From NCBI RefSeq assembly GCF_031846525.1, contig NZ_JAVRHM010000009.1, forward strand, positions 62,001 through 126,000: a DNA stretch of 64,000 nucleotides, written 5' to 3'. The position numbers were made by a program, and so were the translations under genes. Shown here piece by piece: positions 10,598 to 18,934 of this stretch. Position 1 is the stretch's first letter. Every line of letters begins with the position of its first letter. This DNA comes from Autumnicola patrickiae. GTDB lineage: Bacteria; Bacteroidota; Bacteroidia; Flavobacteriales; Flavobacteriaceae. The notes under the pieces were generated by a model. The model searched no databases and was not told the DNA's origin. It worked only from the letters and a program-made list of their open reading frames with translations.

Positions 10598-12178
10598 ATG
10601 AAGAAAACAATAATTAAGCGCAGCATTCTTCTTTTCTTAATTGTTACCTCTCTCAGTGCATGTAATTCTAAATCAGAAACTCCGGAGGATGTTAATGATG
10701 AAGAAAGTGAAGAGCTTCAAGCTTTGAGTCTGGAAATAAATCAACAGAGAGTATATCAAATTATGGACAATTTTGGAGCATCGGACGCTTGGTCAGGTCA
10801 ATTCGTGGGAAATTGGCCTTCTGATAAAAAACAGAAAATTGCTGATCTATTATTTAGTCAGGAATTAGATCCTGACGGAAATCCTGAAGGAATCGGAATT
10901 TCTCTTTGGCGGCTTAATATAGGCGCTGGAAGTGCTGAGCAAGGCGCCGAAAGCGGGATTAGAGATGAATGGCGTAGAGCTCCTTCATTTTTAAAGCTTA
11001 ATAATGAATATGATTGGAATGGTATGGAAAGTCAGGTATGGCTTGCAAATGCTGCAAAAGCCCATGGTGTAGATCAATTACTTATCTTTTCCAATAGTCC
11101 TCATGTAAATTTTACCAGAAATGGTAAAGCCTTTACCAATGATGCCAACCATTCTAATCTTGCTGCAGATAAATATGATGAATTTGCGGAGTACCTGGCA
11201 ATTATAACAGAGGGACTACAGAATAAAGGTCTTGAAGTCGATTATATAAGTCCCGTAAATGAACCCCAATGGGATTGGGCAGATGGAGGCCAGGAGGGTA
11301 CTCCTTTATGGAACAACGAAATTGTGGGAATTGTTAAAGCTCTGAATAAAGAATTAGAAGACAGAAACCTCTCTGCATCCATAGATATTCCAGAAGCCGG
11401 ACAAATAAATTATCTTTATGAGGAGGGTAACCGCCCCGGAAGATCAAATCAAATACAGGCATTTTTCAACGAAAGTTCAGAGAATTATATCGCAGATCTT
11501 GCCCATGTAAGTCCGACAGTTTCCGGTCATAGTTATTTTACGACCTCTCCGTTTTCATCTATGATTGAACAAAGGGAAAGACTATCTAATGCGGTAGATA
11601 ACATTCCTGACCTAAAATATTGGATGAGTGAATATTGCATCCTGGGTGATAATAATGGTGAAATTGAAGGTAATGGACGGGATCTAGGTATAGATCCCGC
11701 ATTATACCTCGCGCGTGTAATTCACAGTGACCTTACGGTTGCAAATGCCTCGGCCTGGCACTGGTGGTTAGCCGTGTCTCCTTATGATTATAAAGATGGT
11801 TTGATCTACATTGATAAAAATAAAGAAGCGGGTGAGTTTTACGAAAGTAAAATGCTGTGGGCTCTCGGGAACTATAGTCGGTTTATCAGGCCCGGTTATC
11901 AAAGGATTGATATAACAAATTCAGGGTCTAGTGATATCCGGAAAAACTTCCTTTTTTCAGCGTATAAAAATCCTGAAAATGATGAGGTTATAGTAGTTCT
12001 GGTGAATTCCGGGAATGAAGATGTACCAGTGCAGTTGCAATTAAAAGGCGAAGAATTAAATATAGTCGATTATTACGTTACTTCATCAAATGAAAATCTT
12101 AAGTATAAGAAGCTGAATTCCTCAGAAAACTTTATGGCACAAAAAAAATCGATAACTACCTTTGTATTAAATAATTAG
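10598..12178 (+). CDS. GH30 glycoside hydrolase, probable endo-beta-1,6-galactanase type
   Basis: Retaining clan-A hydrolase with a TIM barrel plus a small beta domain. The 526-residue product is a lipoprotein (lipobox SLSAC, Cys near residue 22), so it sits in a membrane, possibly at the cell surface. Catalytic residues can be seen: acid/base E222 in YISPVNEPQWDW and nucleophile E345 in YWMSEYCIL. Other GH30 features are DNFGASDAWS near the start, ISLWRLNIGAGS, and the late WHWWLAVSPYDYKDGLIYID / LWALGNYSRFIRPG block. The family covers xylanases, glucosylceramidases and beta-1,6-galactanases. Two beta-galactosidase-type GH2 enzymes directly downstream favour a galactanase, but that is inference from context. 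It probably makes the first cut in the polymer. Confidence 0.88.
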   Translation: MKKTIIKRSILLFLIVTSLSACNSKSETPEDVNDEESEELQALSLEINQQRVYQIMDNFGASDAWSGQFVGNWPSDKKQKIADLLFSQELDPDGNPEGIGISLWRLNIGAGSAEQGAESGIRDEWRRAPSFLKLNNEYDWNGMESQVWLANAAKAHGVDQLLIFSNSPHVNFTRNGKAFTNDANHSNLAADKYDEFAEYLAIITEGLQNKGLEVDYISPVNEPQWDWADGGQEGTPLWNNEIVGIVKALNKELEDRNLSASIDIPEAGQINYLYEEGNRPGRSNQIQAFFNESSENYIADLAHVSPTVSGHSYFTTSPFSSMIEQRERLSNAVDNIPDLKYWMSEYCILGDNNGEIEGNGRDLGIDPALYLARVIHSDLTVANASAWHWWLAVSPYDYKDGLIYIDKNKEAGEFYESKMLWALGNYSRFIRPGYQRIDITNSGSSDIRKNFLFSAYKNPENDEVIVVLVNSGNEDVPVQLQLKGEELNIVDYYVTSSNENLKYKKLNSSENFMAQKKSITTFVLNN

Positions 12179-12182
12179 TATT

Positions 12183-14588
12183 ATGAACAGATATAAACTT
12201 CAGGTATTTCTTCTGGTGTGTTTTTTAATTTGGACCACTAATCTGTTTGCTCAGCAAAAAGGGAAAGAATTATTTAATGATAACTGGCAATTTCACCTTG
12301 GAGATAGTATTTCATTAAACGGGCAGGAATGGAGAAATGTAGATCTACCGCATGATTGGAGTATAGAAGGTCCCTTTGATGCAAAATGGGCGAGCGGAAC
12401 CGGATTTCTTCCAGGTGGTACAGGCTGGTACAAGAAGGAATTTGATCTTTCGGACTATGATAAGGATCAGCAGTATGCCATATATTTTGATGGAGTATAT
12501 AAAAACTCTGAAGTATGGATAAATGGACATTTCCTTGGAAAAAGACCAAATGGCTTTATCTCTTTTCAATATGATCTTACTCCTTATCTCAGAAAAGAAG
12601 GTAATGTGCTTCTGGTAAAAGCAGAGCATACTGATTATGCCGATTCCCGTTATTATACAGGGTCTGGTATTTACAGGAATGTATATTTACTAAAACAGGA
12701 TCCAACTCATTTTTCGCAATGGGGAGTATTCTTTCAGACACCGGATGTTTCAGAAGAAAAAGCAACGGCAAAAATTGCTGTGGAAGTAGACAACCACAAT
12801 GAACAAAACCAAAATTCTTATATCACGGTTCTTTTGAAGGATCCTTCCGGTAACACGGTAGCAGAAATAGAAAAGCAACTAACGCTACGACCTGGTAAAG
12901 AAAATTATGCTGAACTGAAAGTTGAAATTCTAGATCCAGAACTTTGGTCTCCCGACTCTCCTTACCTCTATGATCTGGAGGTGACAGTGCTGAGAAATGA
13001 TCAGGCTGTAGATACATGGAAGGAAAAAGTGGGTTTCAGAAACTTCAGGTTTGATGCCAATAAAGGTTTTTTCCTGAATGGTGAGAATATGCTTATAAAA
13101 GGGGTATGTATTCATCATGATGCAGGAGCACTTGGAGCAGCTGTTCCAAAGGAGGTTTGGAGAGAGCGGTTCGAGACAATTAAAAAACTTGGGGCAAATG
13201 CTGTTCGTATGAGTCATTATCCGCACCAGGATTACATCTACGAACTTGCCGATGAAATGGGATTTCTGGTACAGGATGAAGCTTTTGATGAATGGGAATT
13301 CGGAAAGAATAAATGGATTACCGGCTGGAATGTTGGAGAACCTGGAAATGAAGGATACCATACTGATTTTGATGAGTGGGGGCAGAGAGACGTAGAAGAT
13401 ATGATTCGTAGAAACAGGAATCGTCCTTCAATTTTCATGTGGAGTGTCGGGAATGAAATAGATTATCCTAATGACCCATACAGTCATCCTGTTTTGGATG
13501 AAGGTCGTAATCCGCAGATCTACGGAAAGGGATATCAGCCTCAAAACCCACCTGTGGAACATTTAGGCAAACTTGCAAATGAACTGGTAAAGGCAGCCAA
13601 AAGTTATGATACCACCAGGCCTGTTACTGCAGCTCTTGCGGGTGTTACCATGTCAAATTTTACCGATTATCCCGGGGCGTTGGATATAGTTGGATATAAT
13701 TATCAGGAATTTAGATATGAGGAAGACCACAAAGCTTTTCCGAATAGAGTTATCTACGGAAGTGAAAATGGTGATGCTTTAGATGCCTGGTATGCAGTAA
13801 CTGAAAATGATTTTATATCTTCACAATTCCTCTGGACAGCCTTTGATTTTATGGGAGAAGCCAGAGAATGGCCTAACAGAAGTAGTGGGGCAGGGATTAT
13901 TGATCTTGCCGGTAAACCAAAACCAGATTTTTACTTTAGAAAAAGTCTCTGGAGTGCGGAACCAATGATCTATATTGGGATAACCAATAGTGAAAACAAT
14001 GTACTCCATAGAAGAAATATTCAGGAAGCCTGGATTGGAGATAAAGGAGAAACAAAATGGGTGACGGTATATACCAATACCGATGAGGCAGAATTGTTTC
14101 TGAACGGGAAATCTTTAGGACGTAAAACAGCCGTTTACTCCAATGAAAAAATGATATCCTGGGAAGTGCCATATAATGCCGGTAAATTAAGAGCTTTAGG
14201 ATTTGAGGATGGGAAACAGGTGGCTGAATATGAAGTGGAAACTTTTGGTAAAGTTTCTAAACTGGAAGTCACCACCACAAAAGCTTCTTTTTCAGAGGAA
14301 GGTGAAATTGTGATTCTTGATGTTTTGCTGACTGACAGAAAAGGAAATGAGGTTACTAATCAGGATCGTATGATCAGTTTTCAGGTTGAAGGACAGGCAA
14401 AAATCCTTGCACTGGAAAGTGGTGACCGGGACAGCCATGAAAAATATCAGGCTCCTCAAAGGAAAACTTATAAAGGTAAGCTAAGGGCTTATATTAAAAC
14501 AATGAAGGGAGAAGATGATTTAATAATTAAAGTTATTGATCGGGAACTCGGAACTAAAAAAATAAAAATTAAAAACCTCAACAAGTAA
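12183..14588 (+). CDS. GH2 beta-galactosidase-type hydrolase with DUF4982
   Basis: Exo-acting retaining glycosidase, predicted periplasmic from its signal peptide (FLLVCFLIWTTNLFAQQ). In the 801-residue product the order is: GH2 sugar-binding domain (VDLPHDWSIEGPF; GTGWYKKEF; SGSGIYRNVYL-like), immunoglobulin-like domain, TIM barrel with acid/base E425 in SVGNEIDYP and nucleophile E528 in IYGSENG, then a DUF4982 segment (VYTNTDEAELFLNGKSLG, about residues 615-690) and a final Ig-like domain. It starts four bases after GH30, so the two are co-transcribed. GH2 members of this layout are commonly beta-galactosidases, but beta-glucuronidase or other specificities exist in the family. It would remove non-reducing beta-galactosyl units from GH30 products. 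Confidence 0.9.
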   Translation: MNRYKLQVFLLVCFLIWTTNLFAQQKGKELFNDNWQFHLGDSISLNGQEWRNVDLPHDWSIEGPFDAKWASGTGFLPGGTGWYKKEFDLSDYDKDQQYAIYFDGVYKNSEVWINGHFLGKRPNGFISFQYDLTPYLRKEGNVLLVKAEHTDYADSRYYTGSGIYRNVYLLKQDPTHFSQWGVFFQTPDVSEEKATAKIAVEVDNHNEQNQNSYITVLLKDPSGNTVAEIEKQLTLRPGKENYAELKVEILDPELWSPDSPYLYDLEVTVLRNDQAVDTWKEKVGFRNFRFDANKGFFLNGENMLIKGVCIHHDAGALGAAVPKEVWRERFETIKKLGANAVRMSHYPHQDYIYELADEMGFLVQDEAFDEWEFGKNKWITGWNVGEPGNEGYHTDFDEWGQRDVEDMIRRNRNRPSIFMWSVGNEIDYPNDPYSHPVLDEGRNPQIYGKGYQPQNPPVEHLGKLANELVKAAKSYDTTRPVTAALAGVTMSNFTDYPGALDIVGYNYQEFRYEEDHKAFPNRVIYGSENGDALDAWYAVTENDFISSQFLWTAFDFMGEAREWPNRSSGAGIIDLAGKPKPDFYFRKSLWSAEPMIYIGITNSENNVLHRRNIQEAWIGDKGETKWVTVYTNTDEAELFLNGKSLGRKTAVYSNEKMISWEVPYNAGKLRALGFEDGKQVAEYEVETFGKVSKLEVTTTKASFSEEGEIVILDVLLTDRKGNEVTNQDRMISFQVEGQAKILALESGDRDSHEKYQAPQRKTYKGKLRAYIKTMKGEDDLIIKVIDRELGTKKIKIKNLNK

Positions 14589-14618
14589 AAAAATTACAAA
14601 AGTGAAACTTGAAAATCT

Positions 14619-17600
14619 ATGAAAAAATTACTCTTATTATTGCTTATGCTGTTTCCTGCGGCTACTTTTTTTGCTCAGGATACAGGAAACGAATGGGAAA
14701 ACCCTACCATTCTTGATAGAAACAAGGAAGAAGGCCATGCCCAATTTGTTTTATATCATAATGAAGCGGCAGCCAGAACTGCAGCTAAAGAAGAATCTGA
14801 ATATCTTAAAAGCCTCAATGGCACCTGGGAATTTGATATTGTTAAGACGCCTGGAGAAAGGCCAAAAGACTTTTTTCAGGCAGACTTAAATACCGATAAT
14901 TGGCAAAATATCAATGTGCCTTCAAACTGGGAACTGGAAGGTTTCGATATCCCTATTTACACCAATGTAGTATATCCTTTCCCTAAAAATCCACCTTTTA
15001 TAGATGAAGAGTATAACCCTGTGGGAAGCTACAGGACCAGCTTTACCGTACCGCAGGATTGGGATGATAAGGAAATTATGTTACACTTTGGTTCTATTTC
15101 GGGATACGCTCAAATCTATGTAAACGGAAAAGAAGTGGGAATGACCAAAGCTTCTAAAACCCCGGCGGAATTTAATGTTACGCCTTTTCTAAAAGAGGGA
15201 GAGAATTTACTGGCTGTACAGGTGTTTAGATGGCATGATGGCAGCTATTTGGAAGATCAGGATTTCTGGCGTTTAAGCGGAATAGAACGGGATGTTTATT
15301 TACAGGCAAATCCAAAGACTACTATCTGGGATTATTGGGCAACCAGCAGTCTGGATGAGGAATATCAAGACGGAATTTTCAATATGAACGTTGACCTTCG
15401 CAAATTTGAAGGTAGTAAAATAAGAAAGCCGGCAGTAAAAGTTGAACTTATTAATCCTGAAGGTGAAAAGGTCTTTTCTGAAGAAAAAAAGAGATTAGCT
15501 CAGGACGAAAATGTGCAATTTTCGACCACCATTCCAGACGTCCAAAAATGGAGCGGAGAATTTCCAAATCTCTACACTTATGTAATCACACTTTCAGACA
15601 GAAAGGGAGAAACTCTGGGAGTAATTTCAGGAAAAACAGGATTTAGAAAAGTGGAAATCAAAGATGCTCAGTTGATGGTAAATGGAGAACCTATTACCGT
15701 AAAGGGCGTCAACCTTCATGAACACCATGGAACTAAAGGTCATGTGCCAGACAGGGAAATGATGATCAAAGATATTGAACTGATGAAACGCAATAATATC
15801 AACGCGATTCGTATGAGCCATTATCCGCATGGGATTGAGTTATATGAACTTGCAGATAAGTACGGTATGTATGTGGTAGATGAAGCTAACATTGAAACCC
15901 ACGCTATGGGTGCCGAACTGCAGGGCAATTTTGACAAATCTGTTCATCCTGCTTACCTTCCGGAATGGGCACCTGCACATATGGACAGGGTTAAAAGAAT
16001 GGTGGAACGCACGAAAAATCATCCATCAATTATCATCTGGTCTTTAGGAAATGAAAGTGGAAACGGACAGGTTTTTTATGATGCGTATGACTGGATTAAG
16101 CAGAAAGATACAACGCGTATGGTTCAGTTTGAGCAGGCTGGGGAAAACAGGAATACCGATATTGTGGCACCTATGTACCCCGGCATCGAAAGCATGATAG
16201 CCTATGCTGAAGATGAAACTAAAGAGCGACCATATATTATGTGTGAATATTCCCATGCTATGGGAAATAGTAATGGGAATTTTCAGGAATACTGGGATAT
16301 CATTAACAGCAGTGAACATATGCAAGGCGGTTTCATCTGGGACTGGGTGGACCAGGGTTTGAAGGCTGAAACCGAAGATGGAGAAATGTTCTGGGCATAT
16401 GGCGGAGACCTTGGAGGGGCAAACCTGCAAAACGATCAGAATTTTAATGCCAATGGTCTTGTTGATGCAGGAAGAAATCCACATCCCGCCTTACAGGAAG
16501 TGAAAAAAGTGCATCAGAACATCAACTTTGAATTTAATGGACAAGATTTAAAAATTACCAATAAATTCAATTTCACTAATCTTAGTAACTATAATTTCAA
16601 GTGGGAACTTATCGCAAACGGCGAGGTCGTAGAAACCGGGAACTTTGAAGTTTCCGCGGAACCTAACCAGCAGGAGACGGTGAATTTAAACCTGCCACAG
16701 CTGGGGGATAAAGAATATTTTCTGAATACTTACGCTTATACTTCAGAAGCTACAGCGCTTGTTCCTGAAGGTCATGAAATTGCACGGGAGCAGTTCTTAT
16801 TAGGCGATGCCGATTATTTTGCAAATATCGATCAGCCTGCTACTGATGAAAACCTTCAGCACAATGTCAAGAATGGTATTTTAAGCTTCAGCACCAATAC
16901 CGTAACAGGAGAATTTGATTTAAAATCAGGAAAACTTCAGAAATACAACTTTAAGGATGCAGATACTGAAGTTATTTCTCAATTCCCTGAACCGTACTTC
17001 TGGAGGGCTCCTACAGATAATGATTTTGGAAACAATATGCCGGAGAAACTGGGAGCATGGAAAATAGCCACTAATGAAGATCCAACGGTAAATAATGTTG
17101 AAGTTGGAGAGAAAACAACAGAAGGCTTACCTGTAACAGTACAGTACCAATTAGCTGAAGTTGATGTGCCTTATACTGTGGAATATTTGATAAAACCAAA
17201 CGGGGATATACAGGTAACTTCCAGTATAGACATGACAGGCCAAGAACTTCCGGAACTTCCAAGATTTGGAATGCGCATGATATTACCGGGAGATTACGAA
17301 AATCTGTTTTATTACGGAAGGGGACCATGGGAAAACTATCAGGACAGAAACACTTCTTCTTTTGTGGGCAAATACGAAGATAAGGTGAGCAACCAGTTCA
17401 CATGGACCTATATTCGTCCACAGGAATCAGGTTACAAAACAGATGTTCGTTGGTTAGCCCTAAAGGATAATCAGGGAAAAGGAATAAGAATAGAAGGACA
17501 ACAGCCATTGAGTTTTAGTGCGTTGGATATCCCGACGGAACAATTGGATGAAGGGCCAAAGAAGGTACAGCGACATCCTACAGATTTGGAGCCTCAGGAT

Positions 17601-17735
17601 AAAGTATTTTTACACCTGGACTTAAAACAACGTGGTCTTGGCGGGGATACCAGTTGGGGTAGGTTACCACATAAGCAGTACAGGCTTGAAGATGATACCT
17701 ATAGTTACACCTACACTATCGAGTTAGTGAAATAG
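14619..17735 (+). CDS. GH2 LacZ-type beta-galactosidase
   Basis: Full-length LacZ-like enzyme of 1038 residues with a signal peptide (LLLLLMLFPAATFFAQD), so exported, unlike cytoplasmic E. coli LacZ. Visible features are the N-terminal jelly roll (NVPSNWELEGFDIPIYTN), the binding loop WRLSGIERDVYL, acid/base E479 in WSLGNESGNG, nucleophile E543 in IMCEYSHAMGNS, GGFIWDWVDQG, and the C-terminal Bgal_small_N domain (FWRAPTDNDFGNNMP; YGRGPWENYQDR). It follows the first GH2 by 30 bases, and a strong terminator lies after its stop codon. Hydrolysis of terminal beta-D-galactose is well supported by family; the linkage preference is unknown. Two different GH2 enzymes in one operon suggest two galactosidic linkages are attacked. 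Confidence 0.93.
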   Translation: MKKLLLLLLMLFPAATFFAQDTGNEWENPTILDRNKEEGHAQFVLYHNEAAARTAAKEESEYLKSLNGTWEFDIVKTPGERPKDFFQADLNTDNWQNINVPSNWELEGFDIPIYTNVVYPFPKNPPFIDEEYNPVGSYRTSFTVPQDWDDKEIMLHFGSISGYAQIYVNGKEVGMTKASKTPAEFNVTPFLKEGENLLAVQVFRWHDGSYLEDQDFWRLSGIERDVYLQANPKTTIWDYWATSSLDEEYQDGIFNMNVDLRKFEGSKIRKPAVKVELINPEGEKVFSEEKKRLAQDENVQFSTTIPDVQKWSGEFPNLYTYVITLSDRKGETLGVISGKTGFRKVEIKDAQLMVNGEPITVKGVNLHEHHGTKGHVPDREMMIKDIELMKRNNINAIRMSHYPHGIELYELADKYGMYVVDEANIETHAMGAELQGNFDKSVHPAYLPEWAPAHMDRVKRMVERTKNHPSIIIWSLGNESGNGQVFYDAYDWIKQKDTTRMVQFEQAGENRNTDIVAPMYPGIESMIAYAEDETKERPYIMCEYSHAMGNSNGNFQEYWDIINSSEHMQGGFIWDWVDQGLKAETEDGEMFWAYGGDLGGANLQNDQNFNANGLVDAGRNPHPALQEVKKVHQNINFEFNGQDLKITNKFNFTNLSNYNFKWELIANGEVVETGNFEVSAEPNQQETVNLNLPQLGDKEYFLNTYAYTSEATALVPEGHEIAREQFLLGDADYFANIDQPATDENLQHNVKNGILSFSTNTVTGEFDLKSGKLQKYNFKDADTEVISQFPEPYFWRAPTDNDFGNNMPEKLGAWKIATNEDPTVNNVEVGEKTTEGLPVTVQYQLAEVDVPYTVEYLIKPNGDIQVTSSIDMTGQELPELPRFGMRMILPGDYENLFYYGRGPWENYQDRNTSSFVGKYEDKVSNQFTWTYIRPQESGYKTDVRWLALKDNQGKGIRIEGQQPLSFSALDIPTEQLDEGPKKVQRHPTDLEPQDKVFLHLDLKQRGLGGDTSWGRLPHKQYRLEDDTYSYTYTIELVK

Positions 17736-17810
17736 CCAGTCAAAAAATATTCATAGTTTAAATGATTGAATTAATAAGTGGAATTTGCAATAGAAATCAT
17801 TTAGGCTCAG

Positions 17811-17837
17811 AAAGCCCCAGACATTTCGGGGCTTTTT
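17811..17837 (+). terminator. Rho-independent terminator inside the PUL
   Basis: AAAGCCCC (17811-17818) pairs with GGGGCTTT, followed by more T residues to 17835. It lies between the LacZ-type GH2 gene and the first GH43. It divides the PUL into a first block (susC to GH2) and a second block (two GH43 genes and GH97) that may need read-through or its own promoter. Confidence 0.85.
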
Positions 17838-17874
17838 AAAATTAAGTTTTTTAACCTCCAGAATCAATGCTATT

Positions 17875-18870
17875 ATGATAATAAAACACCCATTACTGGT
17901 ATTAGCTTTTCTCATAGTGAATCTTTTCCCTATCTATTCGCAACAGAAAATTCAGGCCGCAGAAGAGGAAAAATTGTTGGATTCCATTCGTTTAAGTGAT
18001 CCTTTTATTCTGGCTGATAAGGCTACTGCTATGTATTATATGACGGGAACCGGGGGAAAGCTTTGGAAAAGCAAAGATTTAGAAAAATGGAGCGGGCCTT
18101 ATGATGTGGTAAAAACAGATCCTGAATCATGGATGGGTCCCGATCCTATGATTTGGGCAGCAGAATTGCATGAATACAAAGGGAAATACTATTATTTCGC
18201 TACTTTCACGAACAGGGATAAAATAATAGATACCGTTAAAGGAAATACGATTGAACGCCGGGCCAGTCATATCCTTGTAAGCGAAAGCCCAGATGGGCCA
18301 TATGTTCCCATGGAGGATGACACCTATTTACCTGCCTCTAAACCAACCCTTGATGGGACCTTTTGGGTGGACCAAGACAATAAACCATATATGGTGTTTT
18401 GTCATGAATGGCTGCAAAATTGGAATGGTACTATGGAAAAAATTGAACTCAAACCTGATCTGAGTGGATCGATTGGAGAAGGTGAAATTCTCTTTAGGGC
18501 AAGTGACTCTCCCTGGAGCAAAGAATATAATGAAGAGGGCGAAATTGTTCCAAACAAAGTTACCGATGGGCCATGGCTTTTCAGAACCCAGACAGGGAAA
18601 TTGGGTATGTTATGGACCAGTTGGGTTTTTAGTGACTATGTTCAGGGAGTGGCTTATTCCGAGAGCGGCACTTTAGATGGTCCATGGATACAACAGGAAG
18701 AGCCTATTACTGCTCCAAATTTTGGTCACGGTATGATGTTCAGAACTTTTGAAGGAGAATTATTAATGGCATTACACAGCCATAGAGTCGGGAAAAATGG
18801 CAATTTTATTAGAATCCCCAATTTACTGGAAGTAGACGATACAGGAAACAAAATTTCAATACAGAAGTAA
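17875..18870 (+). CDS. GH43 glycoside hydrolase
   Basis: Inverting five-bladed beta-propeller glycosidase of 331 residues with an N-terminal signal peptide (LLVLAFLIVNLFPIYSQQ), so periplasmic or secreted. The general base is D42 in RLSDPFIL and the pKa-modulating Asp is D160 in LDGTFWVDQDNKPYMVF. At the place where most GH43 enzymes have the acid Glu in EGP, this protein has D231 in VTDGPW. Aromatic propeller segments include YYFATFTNRD and LGMLWTSW. The family contains alpha-L-arabinofuranosidases, endo-arabinanases, xylosidases and exo-beta-1,3-galactanases. In this operon an arabinofuranosidase or galactanase would fit; subfamily assignment needs a tree. It is the first gene after the internal terminator. 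Confidence 0.85.
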   Translation: MIIKHPLLVLAFLIVNLFPIYSQQKIQAAEEEKLLDSIRLSDPFILADKATAMYYMTGTGGKLWKSKDLEKWSGPYDVVKTDPESWMGPDPMIWAAELHEYKGKYYYFATFTNRDKIIDTVKGNTIERRASHILVSESPDGPYVPMEDDTYLPASKPTLDGTFWVDQDNKPYMVFCHEWLQNWNGTMEKIELKPDLSGSIGEGEILFRASDSPWSKEYNEEGEIVPNKVTDGPWLFRTQTGKLGMLWTSWVFSDYVQGVAYSESGTLDGPWIQQEEPITAPNFGHGMMFRTFEGELLMALHSHRVGKNGNFIRIPNLLEVDDTGNKISIQK

Positions 18871-18934
18871 TTTTTACCAGTATAAACAACAAATAAAATC
18901 CGTTCAATAGTACAATTCAAAAAGAAAACATAAG

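Noticed and set aside
12930..13361. 143-codon frame antisense to the first GH2 gene
   Set aside because: Overlaps a catalytic barrel; composition typical of a shadow frame.
16044..16484. 146-codon frame antisense to the LacZ-type GH2 gene
   Set aside because: Opposite the catalytic Glu motifs of a clear gene; no start context and no family resemblance.
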